Source: Lachnospiraceae bacterium (GTDB lineage Bacteria > Bacillota > Clostridia > Lachnospirales > Lachnospiraceae). From it: a stretch of DNA of 64,000 nucleotides. The position numbers and the translations under genes are program-made. The stretch spans positions 1 through 64,000 of the forward strand of contig CABJAW010000021.1 in the NCBI GenBank assembly GCA_902363665.1, given 5' to 3'. Each line of letters begins with the position of its first letter. The first letter of the stretch is position 1. The notes below the pieces were generated by a model, which was not told the origin of the DNA, did not search any database, and saw only the letters and a list, made by a program, of their open reading frames with translations. Below are positions 24,400-33,478 of this stretch, one piece after another.

Positions 24400-26727
24400 T
24401 CATTCTCCCTCTGCCTCCGGAAACGTAAGCCGGACAATAAAGCGGTTCTCCTTAAGCTCAAGTAAAAATGTACCGCCCTGCAGCTCTGTCAGGCTTTTGG
24501 CAATGGAAAGTCCCAGGCCGCTTCCCTCTGTATTACGGCTGCGGTCCCCACGCACAAAACGCCCCATCAGATCCTCAGCCGATATGCCAAGTGCTTCTTT
24601 CATCTGGTTTTCGAGCGTGATCTGCACCTCTTTGTCCTCTTTTTTAAGTCCGATATGAACTTTGCTGTTTTCCAGCGCGTACTTGCAGATGTTGCCAAGC
24701 AGGTTCTCCAGCACGCGCCAGAACTGCCTGCCGTCCGCCATGATATATGCCGGCTCTTTTTCCATATCCCAGCCGGCCGTCAGTCCTTTTTCCTCAAGCC
24801 GATCCTCAAATTCCCCGTACGCCTGATCAAGCATGCTCTGCACCTGAAGCCGCATCATATGAAGCTCCACATTGCCTGAACTGATCTTGCTGACCTCCAC
24901 CAGGTCTTCAGTGAGCTGTTTTAAACGCTGCGATTTCTGATCCAGTACCTCAATATAATGTTGTACACGCTCTCCTTCCAGATGCTCCCGCTTCAGAAGA
25001 TCAACGTAATTCACGATGGAAGTAAGCGGTGTCTTCAGATCATGGGAAACATTTGTGATCAGTTCTGCTTTCAACCGTTCGTTGCGCACGATTGCTTCCA
25101 CTGCTTCCTGAAGTCCGTCTCCCATTTCATTGACTGCCCTGGCCATCTCATACGTCTCACCCGTCAGCGTTGCAAGATCAATCTTATACTGCAGATCCCC
25201 CTTTGATATCTGATGGATTCCCTCCCAGACACTCTGTTTTCCTGCCATGTCGCGCAGCAGATACAGAAGCACCGCCATATCCAGTACAAATACCATAAAG
25301 ATACCCACCCGGCCAAAAAACAGGAGAAATGCGAAATTCAGGATAAAAAAGATGATATAGAAAAACAGAAGCTGTCCGGACGCTGCCCGCGCAGCAGTCA
25401 CGCGCTTCCAGGTATACAACAGCATCCTGCAGATACTGTTGTGCCACAGAAGATGCGCACGCAGTCTTCGCACAAAACCGGTAAATGCAGAAAGCGCCAG
25501 CAGCCATGCCGCAGATGCGGCGATCGACCACACGATCCGCTCCCAGCCGCTTATCATCATTGGCTCCGGCGTGCGAAAATTAAGTACTGTCATCACAAGA
25601 ATTCCAAGAATCACATACAGCCCGCCAGCGATTTCCGTCGGGATCCGGTCCATCCAGTAAACCCGCGTCGCCAGCCTTCCCTCCTGCCAGCCTGCACTGA
25701 TTACGGAAAAAACAAATGCAGCGACTAAAAACACTCCGCAAAGAACTGCCAGAACAGCACAGCCTTTCACGATCACTTCCCTGTGAGAAAAGTAATCCGC
25801 ATACATACGCAGTTCATCCTGCACCGGATACTCCGTATTGATCGCAAGGAAAATTTTTTCATTGGAATTGACAAAGCGGTCTTCCAGATACCAGTCAGCT
25901 GCTGCATCATTCAGCACATTGTCCGGATTGCTGACCATGATATTGTAGCTCCGCTCTCCTTCGTAAAGCATTACAAAGGGACCATCCGAAGGAAGTACCG
26001 ACGCTGCCTCCTCATAGGAGGATATCCCAAGATTTGTATATAATTCTCCGGTTGCTGTATTTTCGATACAGTAGCACAGGTTGCTTGGTGCCGCCGGAGA
26101 CCAGCTCTCCTCCTGTTCCTGTGTATACTGCTGATACCGCTCATAAATCTGTTTACTGACCTGATTCAGCTGCATATACATATCAAACACAAATCCGGCG
26201 GAATCTGAATACCACCGTGCACACTCCGCCAGCGAGATGCCGGTCACCGGATGGATCGTCTCCAAAGTCTGTGCCTGCGCTTCCAGACGTTCCCCCGCAA
26301 GCTGCCTGTTGTCTCCCTGTGTTGCCCTGTTAATCGCCTGCTCCAGCGCCTGCTGGCCGCCGTTTTGGCAAAACACCACGAGATCAGAGACAAGGTACGT
26401 CGTATTCATATCCTGCACGGAGCTGCTGCTCTTCCCATAAGACTGAATATCGATCTCCTTATTGCCGGAATATTCGCCATCCTCTTCAAACAGTGCATCG
26501 TTGTCCTGCCCGTCGATCTTATTGCGCAGGATCGTATCCACCTGCCGGAAAAACAGATCTGATTCCTCAAAATTTTTGGACATCTCACGCAGGCTGTAGG
26601 AATCCTCCATCCAGAATCCGATTGTCAGAAGACACAGGACCAGAACTCCCGCGCAGATGGCCTGCACTGCCAGCAGAATCCATTTTGTTTTCTTTTTATA
26701 AAGCAGCCTTTCTAAAAATGCATGCAC
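24400..26727 (-). CDS. Sensor histidine kinase, multi-membrane-span
   Basis: A 775-residue kinase. One N-terminal helix (about 16-38) is followed by an extracytoplasmic region to about 310, then a block of some six hydrophobic helices to about 500 and a HAMP-like linker. The HisKA H box is NVSHDLKTPLTSIVNYVDLL. The HATPase part has N box LENLLGNICKYALENS and the G box GSGLGLSIAKSL. It pairs with the OmpR-type regulator encoded 127 bases upstream in the same orientation. The signal is unknown; the unusually large sensory and membrane part suggests an envelope or peptide stimulus. Confidence 0.9.
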   Translation of the reverse strand: MHAFLERLLYKKKTKWILLAVQAICAGVLVLCLLTIGFWMEDSYSLREMSKNFEESDLFFRQVDTILRNKIDGQDNDALFEEDGEYSGNKEIDIQSYGKSSSSVQDMNTTYLVSDLVVFCQNGGQQALEQAINRATQGDNRQLAGERLEAQAQTLETIHPVTGISLAECARWYSDSAGFVFDMYMQLNQVSKQIYERYQQYTQEQEESWSPAAPSNLCYCIENTATGELYTNLGISSYEEAASVLPSDGPFVMLYEGERSYNIMVSNPDNVLNDAAADWYLEDRFVNSNEKIFLAINTEYPVQDELRMYADYFSHREVIVKGCAVLAVLCGVFLVAAFVFSVISAGWQEGRLATRVYWMDRIPTEIAGGLYVILGILVMTVLNFRTPEPMMISGWERIVWSIAASAAWLLALSAFTGFVRRLRAHLLWHNSICRMLLYTWKRVTAARAASGQLLFFYIIFFILNFAFLLFFGRVGIFMVFVLDMAVLLYLLRDMAGKQSVWEGIHQISKGDLQYKIDLATLTGETYEMARAVNEMGDGLQEAVEAIVRNERLKAELITNVSHDLKTPLTSIVNYVDLLKREHLEGERVQHYIEVLDQKSQRLKQLTEDLVEVSKISSGNVELHMMRLQVQSMLDQAYGEFEDRLEEKGLTAGWDMEKEPAYIMADGRQFWRVLENLLGNICKYALENSKVHIGLKKEDKEVQITLENQMKEALGISAEDLMGRFVRGDRSRNTEGSGLGLSIAKSLTELQGGTFLLELKENRFIVRLTFPEAEGE

Positions 26728-26854
26728 CGCTTTTCCCCTTTTCCTGACCGTTTTTTCTTCATAACTATCAAGCCAGGCTGAAATTCAAAGCAGATTTCTG
26801 TCACTCACTGCTGCATTACATAAAACCTGCCTGTCTCGTTTCTTTCCTTTCCTT

Positions 26855-27550
26855 CTACAGCTTCTCCACCTTGTAGCCGATGCCCCAGATCACCTTTAAA
26901 TATTTCGGGTTCTTCGGATCGATCTCGATCTTTTCGCGGATATGGCGAATATGTACGGTCACTGTATTGTCCGCGCCATATGCCTCTTCTTTCCAGATTT
27001 GTTCATAAATCTGATCGATGGAAAAGACCTTGCCTTTATTTTTCACAAGAAACAACAGGATGTTGTACTCAATCCGCGTCAGCTTCACCGGTTCTCCGTC
27101 CACGATAACCTCTTTTCGATCATCGTTGATCACAAGTCCGCCGGTTGAATATATCTGCTCCGATGTTTCCTGTCCCGCCGCGCCAAAATTCGTATAGCGG
27201 CGGATCTGTGATTTCACCCGCGCCAGCAGCTCCATTGGATTGAACGGCTTTGTAATATAATCATCTGCTCCCAGGTTGAGCCCGAGCACTTTGTCGCTGT
27301 CCTGCGATTTTGCGGACAGTACAATGATCGGGATACTGCTTGTCTCGCGGATCTTCATAATTGTGTGGATACCGTCCAGCTTCGGCATCATCACATCCAG
27401 AAGCAGCAGGTGTACTTCCTCTGTTTTCAGGATCTCAAGCGCCTGCAGACCATCATACGCCTTTAAGATCCGGTATCCCTCCTGAGAAAGATAAATCTCT
27501 ATCGCATCCACGATATCTTTTTCGTCATCACAAACCAAAATTGTATACAT
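26855..27550 (-). CDS. OmpR/PhoB-family response regulator
   Basis: A 231-residue regulator. The receiver domain (1-120) has the acidic pair CDDEKD, phospho-acceptor Asp in LLLLDVMMPKLDG, switch Ser in IIVLSAKSQ and Lys in DYITKPFNP. The winged-helix domain (about 130-229) has LTRIEYNILLFLVKNKGKVF and NTVTVHIRHIREKIE. It resembles VanR-type regulators. It should be phosphorylated by the kinase encoded next at 24400-26727 and act on DNA; its targets are not evident. Confidence 0.92.
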   Translation of the reverse strand: MYTILVCDDEKDIVDAIEIYLSQEGYRILKAYDGLQALEILKTEEVHLLLLDVMMPKLDGIHTIMKIRETSSIPIIVLSAKSQDSDKVLGLNLGADDYITKPFNPMELLARVKSQIRRYTNFGAAGQETSEQIYSTGGLVINDDRKEVIVDGEPVKLTRIEYNILLFLVKNKGKVFSIDQIYEQIWKEEAYGADNTVTVHIRHIREKIEIDPKNPKYLKVIWGIGYKVEKL

Positions 27551-27619
27551 AATACTTCCCCCTTTTTCCTGCCTGATCCATATCTATGATCTGCCTTTGT
27601 GCCTGATCTGAGATCAGCG

Positions 27620-27735
27620 CCGATATTCGCAATCCGCTTCGCTGCTTACAGGGTCATAAAAAATTCTCCCGCAAGCGGGTTCTTCCCCACTGCTCATTGC
27701 TCCATGCAGTTGAGCTTGACTCGGTCAAAAAACAG
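27620..27735 (+). repeat. Dispersed intergenic palindromic repeat, copy D (long form)
   Basis: CGATATTCGCAATCCGCTTC begins it. A CCCGCAAGCGGG hairpin and then CCCACTGCTCATTGCTCC with a TTGAGCTTGACTCGGTCAAA tail follow. The same order of blocks appears in copy G at 41621. It occupies most of the gap between the response regulator and pyruvate kinase. Confidence 0.65.
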
Positions 27736-27848
27736 CCCCAGGTGCTGAGCAGCACACGTCTGTTCTCAGTATACCAGAAGCTGTTTTATTTTCTGTCAAT
27801 ATTTTATTAAATTTTCCTTAGGCTTTTCACCTGCTCAGGCGTTTTCAC

Positions 27849-29285
27849 TTACTTTGCCTGAATCACGTGCATCATGTTGGTCATTGCACCCTTGCCTTTT
27901 ACCATATTTGTCGCCGGGTCACCTGCTGTAAATACAACCATATCGCCTTCCCTGACGTAGCCTTCCCGCTTTACCACGTACATTGCATGGGAAATGATGT
28001 GCTCAGTCGTATCCTCCTGATATCCACGAAGCGGTGTAACGCCCCAGTAGATCTGCATTTTCCGCTGTGCCCATGCATTCGGCGTGACCGCATAGATCGG
28101 CTGTTTCGGGCGGAAATTCGCCATCAGCCTTGCCGTCTGCCCGGACATCGTCGGTGTCACAATACAGTCAGCCTCGAGATTCGTCGCCGTGCGCACTGCC
28201 GCTACGCCGACTGCACTTGATACATTTGCATCACCGCGCAGGGTACGGTACTCCGGCATCATATCATAATCCAGATACTGCTCTGTGGATTCTGCGATCT
28301 GCGCCATCATCTTCAGCGCCTCTACCGGATATTTGCCCATTGCAGTCTCTCCGGAAAGCATGATTGCGTCTGCGCCCTCGCGGATCGCATTTGCAACGTC
28401 GGTTACCTCGGCTCTTGTCGGGCGCGGATTACGGATCATGGAATCCAGCATCTGGGTCGCGATAATAACCGGTTTGTACTTCTGGTTGCATTTTTCTACG
28501 ATCATTTTCTGTACATGCGGTACTTCATAAGCCGGAATCTCAACCCCCATGTCACCGCGGGCTACCATGATTCCATCTGCTGCGCTGACAATTTTGTCAA
28601 TGTTTTCAATCCCTTCACTGTTCTCGATCTTGGCAATGATATCCACATGCTCAGCGTTGTGCTCCTTTAAGATCGCCCTGATCTCTTTTACCGCCTCCGC
28701 ATCACGCACAAACGATGCTGCAATAAAATCGATTCCCTGCTCAATGCCAAAAATAATATCATCACGGTCTTTTTTCGTGATTCCCGGAAGATTTACTCTT
28801 ACGTTCGGTACATTGATGCCCTTTCTCTGCCCAAGCTCGCCGCCATTGCGGACGGTACAGACAATATCGCCGCCGCGGATCTCTTTTACTTCCAGTCCGA
28901 TCAGTCCGTCATCGATCAGAATTGTATTGCCCGGTTTTACGTCCTTTGCCAGCTGCGAATACGTCTGATAGACCATTTTCTCATTGCCCTTTATCTCTTT
29001 GGAGGTCAGGATAAATTCTTCGCCTTCCTTCAGCACGACCTTGCCGCCGTTTTCCAGAAGACCTGTACGAATTTCCGGTCCCTTCGTATCCAACAGGATC
29101 GCAATCGGCTTTTTCATCTCGTCGCGGACACTTTTAAGCAGATCAAATCTCGCCTTCTGCTCCTCATGGTCACCATGTGAAAAGTTGAAACGTGCAATAT
29201 CCATTCCATTTTCCACCAGCGCCTTCAGCGTCTCACGCTTGTCCGCATTCGGTCCCATCGTACAGATAATTTTCGTCTTCTTCAT
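27849..29285 (-). CDS. pyk: Pyruvate kinase
   Basis: A 478-residue enzyme of the last glycolytic step (phosphoenolpyruvate + ADP to pyruvate + ATP). It has the A, B and C domains at normal length and no extra C-terminal PEP-utiliser domain. Active-site blocks are ARFNFSHGDHEEQ, LLDTKGPEIRTG, KIENSEGIENIDKI, MVARGDMGVEIP and KPVIIATQMLDSMI. The C domain ends with GDMVVFTAGDP, close to the effector-binding loop. It is apparently monocistronic, with AT-rich flanks. Confidence 0.97.
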   Translation of the reverse strand: MKKTKIICTMGPNADKRETLKALVENGMDIARFNFSHGDHEEQKARFDLLKSVRDEMKKPIAILLDTKGPEIRTGLLENGGKVVLKEGEEFILTSKEIKGNEKMVYQTYSQLAKDVKPGNTILIDDGLIGLEVKEIRGGDIVCTVRNGGELGQRKGINVPNVRVNLPGITKKDRDDIIFGIEQGIDFIAASFVRDAEAVKEIRAILKEHNAEHVDIIAKIENSEGIENIDKIVSAADGIMVARGDMGVEIPAYEVPHVQKMIVEKCNQKYKPVIIATQMLDSMIRNPRPTRAEVTDVANAIREGADAIMLSGETAMGKYPVEALKMMAQIAESTEQYLDYDMMPEYRTLRGDANVSSAVGVAAVRTATNLEADCIVTPTMSGQTARLMANFRPKQPIYAVTPNAWAQRKMQIYWGVTPLRGYQEDTTEHIISHAMYVVKREGYVREGDMVVFTAGDPATNMVKGKGAMTNMMHVIQAK

Positions 29286-29404
29286 TTATACTCTGCCTCC
29301 TGTATTTTTATTTTTTGTTGTCCAGTCTTTATCCGTTTTATTCTAGCACATTTTTGCATCGATTGCCCGGATTTTTTTAATCTTTACCTCGTTTTAACAT
29401 AGAT

Positions 29405-29445
29405 TTGTTACTGTTCAAAACCAGGCAAACTTTTATAAAACACCC
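29405..29445 (+). repeat. Solo end related to the MITE at 7953
   Basis: GTTACTGTTCAAAACCAGGC followed by AAACTTTTATAAAACAC matches the left end of the MITE (GTAACTGTTCAGAGCCAGGC, AAAATTTCATAAAACAG) with few changes. No opposite end is seen nearby, so this is a decayed or truncated copy lying 14 bases after the sigma-like gene's stop. Confidence 0.6.
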
Positions 29446-29458
29446 ATGAATATTCGCT

Positions 29459-30199
29459 TTACTTCCTTCCATCCACCTCGATCTGATCACCGGAGATATT
29501 CAGGATATCCCGGATCTGCTCCAGCGGCATATCCAGGTACGCAGACAGTTCCTCCGCGGAAACCTTGCGCTCCAGGTCGCGTTCCAGATTTTTGATCGCC
29601 TCATCAAGATGATTGACCTGACTTACCACATCTTCATTTCTTTTTTTCGTCTCCTCGTTCGCGTGGATTGCGGCCTGCATCGCCTCATTCACGGAATTAA
29701 GCAGGTGTGCCTGGCTCGCGGCTGCATTCTCAAACTCGTTTAAGCTCTCCATCGCCATCAAAAGTCCGACATTTCCCTCCTGGATCAGATCCTCCGCCGC
29801 GATCTCATCGCCCTTGTACTCGCCTGCCATCTCACAGATCAGCGGCAGATACCAGCGGATCAGCTTCTCCCGCGCCTGCGCCTCTCCGGCAGCCACAGCC
29901 TTCAAAAGCTCCGTCTCATCCTCGTCCTCTCTTTCGGCCAGCTGCTGCAGCTCTTCCAGATAAATGGAAAGTGCAAAGCCTTCTTCTCCGGTTGGAAGCT
30001 CTGCTGCTTCCTGTGCATCATCCGGTACCTGAATGCCCTGTTCACTCAGATACTGATAAATCATCTTCAGATGATCTTCGCCAAGCGGAAGATGCGAAAG
30101 CCGTTCTTTGATCTCCTCTTTTGTGATCACGCCTCCCGCTTCGTCCGCCGCCCTGCGTATATCCCCGAGTATTTCACGAAATATAATTCTGTTGTCCAT
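29459..30199 (-). CDS. Sigma-70-like protein lacking region 4
   Basis: A 246-residue protein. Residues 1-75 resemble sigma region 1.1-type helices. About 98-180 matches region 2.1-2.2 (AREKLIRWYLPLICEMAGEY, then EDLIQEGNVGLLMAMES). The aromatic, Arg/Trp-rich DNA-melting and -10 recognition part is replaced by NAAASQAHLLNSVNEAM. About 195-240 resembles region 3 (VNHLDEAIKNLERDLERKVS). Region 4 is absent. It may bind core RNA polymerase without normal promoter recognition, as a regulator or decoy. The S41 protease gene lies upstream in the same direction, 44 bases away. Confidence 0.7.
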   Translation of the reverse strand: MDNRIIFREILGDIRRAADEAGGVITKEEIKERLSHLPLGEDHLKMIYQYLSEQGIQVPDDAQEAAELPTGEEGFALSIYLEELQQLAEREDEDETELLKAVAAGEAQAREKLIRWYLPLICEMAGEYKGDEIAAEDLIQEGNVGLLMAMESLNEFENAAASQAHLLNSVNEAMQAAIHANEETKKRNEDVVSQVNHLDEAIKNLERDLERKVSAEELSAYLDMPLEQIRDILNISGDQIEVDGRK

Positions 30200-30243
30200 T
30201 TTTATCTATATCCTCCCACTGACATAAACATCCCATCTACCGC

Positions 30244-31590
30244 TTAGTGCTCCGCGATCTTTTCTCTCAGCACTTCCAATGCTTTTTTCAGCACCGGATC
30301 AGAGGCTTCGTCAATATTTTCCCCATCCCCGGATGCTGATGCGCCGCTTTCTCCACCGGCCACCGCATTTTTCTCCTCGTTATCCACAATAATATCCGGC
30401 GTAATCCCGTTTCCGTTGATATCCTGACCAAGCGGCGTATAATATTTCTCTACCGTCATCTTAAACGCTGAGCCATCCGAGAGAGGAAACGTTTTCTGTA
30501 CGATTCCCTTTCCGTAAGTTTTCGTACCGATGATCGTACCAGCCTTGTGATCCTGGATCGCTCCCGCAAAAATTTCCGATGCGCTCGCGGAATTTTCATT
30601 CACAAGCACCGCAAGCTCACAGTACACGGTACGCATCCTGTCTGAATTGTACTCTTCACGGCTGCCGTCCTTATCTTCCGTGTAGACCAGAAGTCCTTCC
30701 GGCAGCACTTCGTCCAAAATATCGCACACCGATGTCAGCAATCCGCCCGGATTGTCTCTTAAATCCACAATCAGTTTCTGCATCCCCTGATCTTCCAGCA
30801 TTTCTGCCGCATCCACAAACTGTCCGACTGCAACCTCCGTAAACTCATTCAGACGAATATAGCCGATCCCGTCCTCCAGCATCTTATACGTCACCGCCGG
30901 AACCTTCACCTCGCCGCACTCGATCTCAAATGAAAACTCCTCATCCGCAGTCGGCCGGTAAACCTTCATCGTAAAAGCTCCGTCCGCTCCCTTGATCAGA
31001 TCCACCACATCATTTAATGACATTCCATCCACCGGCGTATCGTTGATCTGCTCCAGAATGTCACCTGCCTGCAGCCCTGCCTGCTCTGCCGGTCTGCCAA
31101 CATACACGTCATTCACACTGAATTCGCCTGTCTTTGCGTCCTGTTCGATCACTGCGCCGATTCCGGTGTATTCACCGCGGCTTGCATCCACCACATCCTC
31201 CAGTTCCTCTGCCGTATAATAATTGGCGTACGGATCATCCAGCCCGGCCGCGATCCCTTTAAACAGATAAGCGGACAGCAGGTCACTATCCACGTCATTT
31301 AAATAATTGTTTTCGATCAGATTTTTTACCTCTTCCAGCATCGAAAAGGTCGATGGATCGGTCAGGATCTCCGCTCCGTTTTCTGTCTCCTCCACCGACG
31401 ACGTATCTTTTTTGGCAAATCTCCGCTCGCCGATGTTCCAGCCCATCAGAAAAACAGACACGCAAAAAAGCGCCGTCAGGACACCTGCGAGAAATCCGGT
31501 CGTAAAGCTGCCTTGATGTCGCTGCGGTGCTGCCTCCGTTTCCTCCATCAGGTCTTCTTTTCTTTCGTCCTTCTCCGGCAAATGGTCCAT
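30244..31590 (-). CDS. S41 carboxy-terminal processing protease (CtpA-like)
   Basis: A 448-residue protein. The start ATG at 31590 (MDHLPEKDER) follows AAGGAGG. One N-terminal helix (GFLAGVLTALFCVSVFLMGW) anchors it with the rest outside. A PDZ domain sits near 140-230 (GIGAVIEQD and AGLQAGDILEQIND). The S41 catalytic Ser is in NENSASASEIFAGA, with the Lys in GTKTYGKGIVQKTF. Such proteases trim or degrade envelope proteins and can act in sporulation or cell-wall enzyme turnover. It precedes the sigma-like gene in the same direction, so regulated proteolysis linked to transcription is possible but unproven. Confidence 0.9.
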   Translation of the reverse strand: MDHLPEKDERKEDLMEETEAAPQRHQGSFTTGFLAGVLTALFCVSVFLMGWNIGERRFAKKDTSSVEETENGAEILTDPSTFSMLEEVKNLIENNYLNDVDSDLLSAYLFKGIAAGLDDPYANYYTAEELEDVVDASRGEYTGIGAVIEQDAKTGEFSVNDVYVGRPAEQAGLQAGDILEQINDTPVDGMSLNDVVDLIKGADGAFTMKVYRPTADEEFSFEIECGEVKVPAVTYKMLEDGIGYIRLNEFTEVAVGQFVDAAEMLEDQGMQKLIVDLRDNPGGLLTSVCDILDEVLPEGLLVYTEDKDGSREEYNSDRMRTVYCELAVLVNENSASASEIFAGAIQDHKAGTIIGTKTYGKGIVQKTFPLSDGSAFKMTVEKYYTPLGQDINGNGITPDIIVDNEEKNAVAGGESGASASGDGENIDEASDPVLKKALEVLREKIAEH

Positions 31591-31710
31591 CCGGCGCCTC
31601 CTTATTTTTCTATATTTCTCTCCACTTTTATTGATACCCACGGCTTGCTTCGCAATCCGTGCCCAGGTTCGGAATCCGCAGCACAGCTGCTCCTTCCCCA
31701 TTGGGGCTGC

Positions 31711-31772
31711 GGGTCCCAAAGTGACAGATTCCTCCTCATGCAAGCATGATCGGAATCTGTCACTTCGGTCCC
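31711..31772 (-). repeat. Large inverted repeat between CdaR-like and S41 genes
   Basis: GGGTCCCAAAGTGACAGATTCC pairs with GGAATCTGTCACTTCGGTCCC as a stem of about 20 bp. It begins just after the CdaR-like stop codon at 31781 on the minus strand. It lacks a T run, so it may be an mRNA processing or stabilising hairpin. Confidence 0.5.
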
Positions 31773-31780
31773 CTTTGGTA

Positions 31781-32935
31781 TCAATACTCCTGGTTTTCCA
31801 TATATTTCATGTACTTCACTACCATTAATGCAATCTTAAACGTAATCGCATCTTCAAACACCCGCAGATCAAGCCCTGTCGATTTCTGAAGTTTGTCGAG
31901 GCGGTATACCAGGGTATTGCGGTGGATATAAAGCTGCCGCGATGTCTCGGACACGTTCAGGCTGTTCTCGAAAAATTTGTTGATCGTCACAAGCGTTTCC
32001 TCGTCGAAATCATCCGGCGATTTGCCGTCAAAGATCTCACGGATGAACATCTTGCAAAGTGGAATCGGAAGCTGATAAATCAGACGGCCGATGCCAAGAG
32101 AGCTGTATGCGATTACCTGACGCTCTGCAAAAAAGATCTTGCCGACGTTGAGTGCCATCCGCGCTTCCTTGTAGGACCTGGAAACTTCCTTGATCTCGCC
32201 GACTACGGTACCGTATGCGATGAGTGCATTTTTCTTCTTTTCCTCGCCGAGAGAATCCAGTATCATCTCTGCAATGTGATCCATCTCTGCGCTTCCGTCC
32301 TGCGGTGCCAGTTCCTTGACCACGATAATGCTCTTCTCATCCACGGCAGTGATAAAATCACCGGATTTGGAACCAAACAGTCCTCTTACAGTCTCAAGGG
32401 AATTATTTTCCTTCTCATGACTGATCTCCAGTATAAATACCACACGACGTGCCTCCGTGTCAATATGCAGCTTCTTCGCGCGATTGTAAATGTCAACCAG
32501 AAGCAGGTTATCAAGAAGAAGATTCTTGATAAAGTTGTCCTTGTCGAAGCGCTCCTTATAGGCTACCAGAAGATTCTGGATCTGGAACGCCGCCATTCTT
32601 CCCACCATATGAACATCATCGCTGTTGCCGTTTGCCAGAAGTACATACTCCAGCTGATGCTCATCAAACACCTTGAAAAACTGACATCCCGACACTACCT
32701 GACTGTCTGCCGGAGACTCTGCAAAACTAAGCACCGAATCACGAAACCCTTCTGCCTCCGGAAATGTCGTCGCCAGCATGATGCCTTCCGTATCGAGCAC
32801 GCAAAGATCCACCCGGCTGATCGCCTTCAGTCCATCCAGTGTCGTCTGTAAAACCTGATTTGAAATCACAATCCCATCCTCCTTCTCTGCGGCTCTGCTG
32901 GCTTCCCCCACAATTTTTTGCCAGTCAAAATGCAC
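31781..32935 (-). CDS. CdaR/PucR-type transcriptional regulator
   Basis: A 384-residue protein. The N-terminal sensory part (about 1-130) resembles sugar-diacid recognition domains (LQTTLDGLKAISRVDLCVLDTEG). A central GGDEF-like CdaR region follows (GTVVGEIKEVSRSYKEARMAL). The C-terminal PucR-type HTH has NKFFENSLNVSETSRQLYIH and RNTLVYRLDKLQKSTGLDLR. Such proteins activate carbohydrate or purine catabolic genes. It is transcribed alone, leftward, after a gene-free stretch of 540 bases. Its targets are not adjacent in an obvious way. Confidence 0.85.
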   Translation of the reverse strand: MHFDWQKIVGEASRAAEKEDGIVISNQVLQTTLDGLKAISRVDLCVLDTEGIMLATTFPEAEGFRDSVLSFAESPADSQVVSGCQFFKVFDEHQLEYVLLANGNSDDVHMVGRMAAFQIQNLLVAYKERFDKDNFIKNLLLDNLLLVDIYNRAKKLHIDTEARRVVFILEISHEKENNSLETVRGLFGSKSGDFITAVDEKSIIVVKELAPQDGSAEMDHIAEMILDSLGEEKKKNALIAYGTVVGEIKEVSRSYKEARMALNVGKIFFAERQVIAYSSLGIGRLIYQLPIPLCKMFIREIFDGKSPDDFDEETLVTINKFFENSLNVSETSRQLYIHRNTLVYRLDKLQKSTGLDLRVFEDAITFKIALMVVKYMKYMENQEY

Positions 32936-33278
32936 GATTATCCTGATTTCTTTCTTCGCGTTGTCGCGTAACTGGTATTATTTTAATATATGTATCAAAA
33001 AAAATCAATCATAATTGTGAACTTTTACTAAGTATACCCTGATTAGTTTATTCCGCCGTTCACATTTTATTCATGAATCTTTCAAAAAATCTTCAAGAAG
33101 CCCTCACGTTTTTTTCACTTCTTCTTTTTATACTGTTGTTACATTAAGAAATACAAAAGAGGAACAAAAAAGTTCTTCAAACACAATCCTATATCGCTTA
33201 CAAGTTTTATTTCGATAAACTTTTTCATAATACGCCAGGTTTTACCTGGCATCCTCCCTTTCTTCTTTTTATTTTTAC

Positions 33279-33312
33279 AAAAAAAGCTTCGCATGGTGCG
33301 AGGCCTTTTTTG
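33279..33312 (-). terminator. Bidirectional hairpin terminator
   Basis: GCTTCGCA pairs with TGCGAGGC, with A runs before and T runs after on either strand (AAAAAAGC...GCCTTTTTT). Confidence 0.7.
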
Positions 33313-33380
33313 TGTCTGCATAAAGCTGAATCGGATATTTCCTTTTGCAGAAATTCTGCCTGATTTGGTCAGAGCACAAC

Positions 33381-33417
33381 AAAAGAGGCGCTGAATTCTT
33401 CACCCAGCGCCTCTTTG
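33381..33417 (-). terminator. Terminator of glnN
   Basis: AGAGGCGCTG pairs with CAGCGCCTCT, followed by TTTGTTG on the minus strand, 62 bases after the glnN stop. Confidence 0.8.
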
Positions 33418-33478
33418 TCTGCCGTTTTTTCCATCCACGTTCCCGCATGGAAATCCCTGCAAAAAGTTGTAAACTTTA

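Larger units (their letters stand above)
32936..33478. other. Gene-free AT-rich stretch between the CdaR-like gene and glnN
   Basis: No convincing coding frame is seen. It holds the CdaR-like leader, a small GCCAGG/CCTGGC hairpin at about 33233-33251, and two intrinsic terminators described separately. The basic 60-codon frame on the minus strand at 33139-33321 overlaps a terminator and is not believable. Confidence 0.5.

Noticed and set aside
29286..29458. Possible riboswitch or attenuator upstream of pyruvate kinase
   Set aside because: The stretch is AT-rich without stable stems; the only structured part is the decayed MITE end.
31922..32851. Plus-strand frame of 309 codons opposite the CdaR-like gene
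   Set aside because: Shadow of the real minus-strand gene; no start signal and no domain.
33139..33321. Minus-strand basic peptide of 60 codons near the glnN terminator
   Set aside because: Overlaps an intrinsic terminator and consists of Lys-rich low-complexity sequence from A runs.
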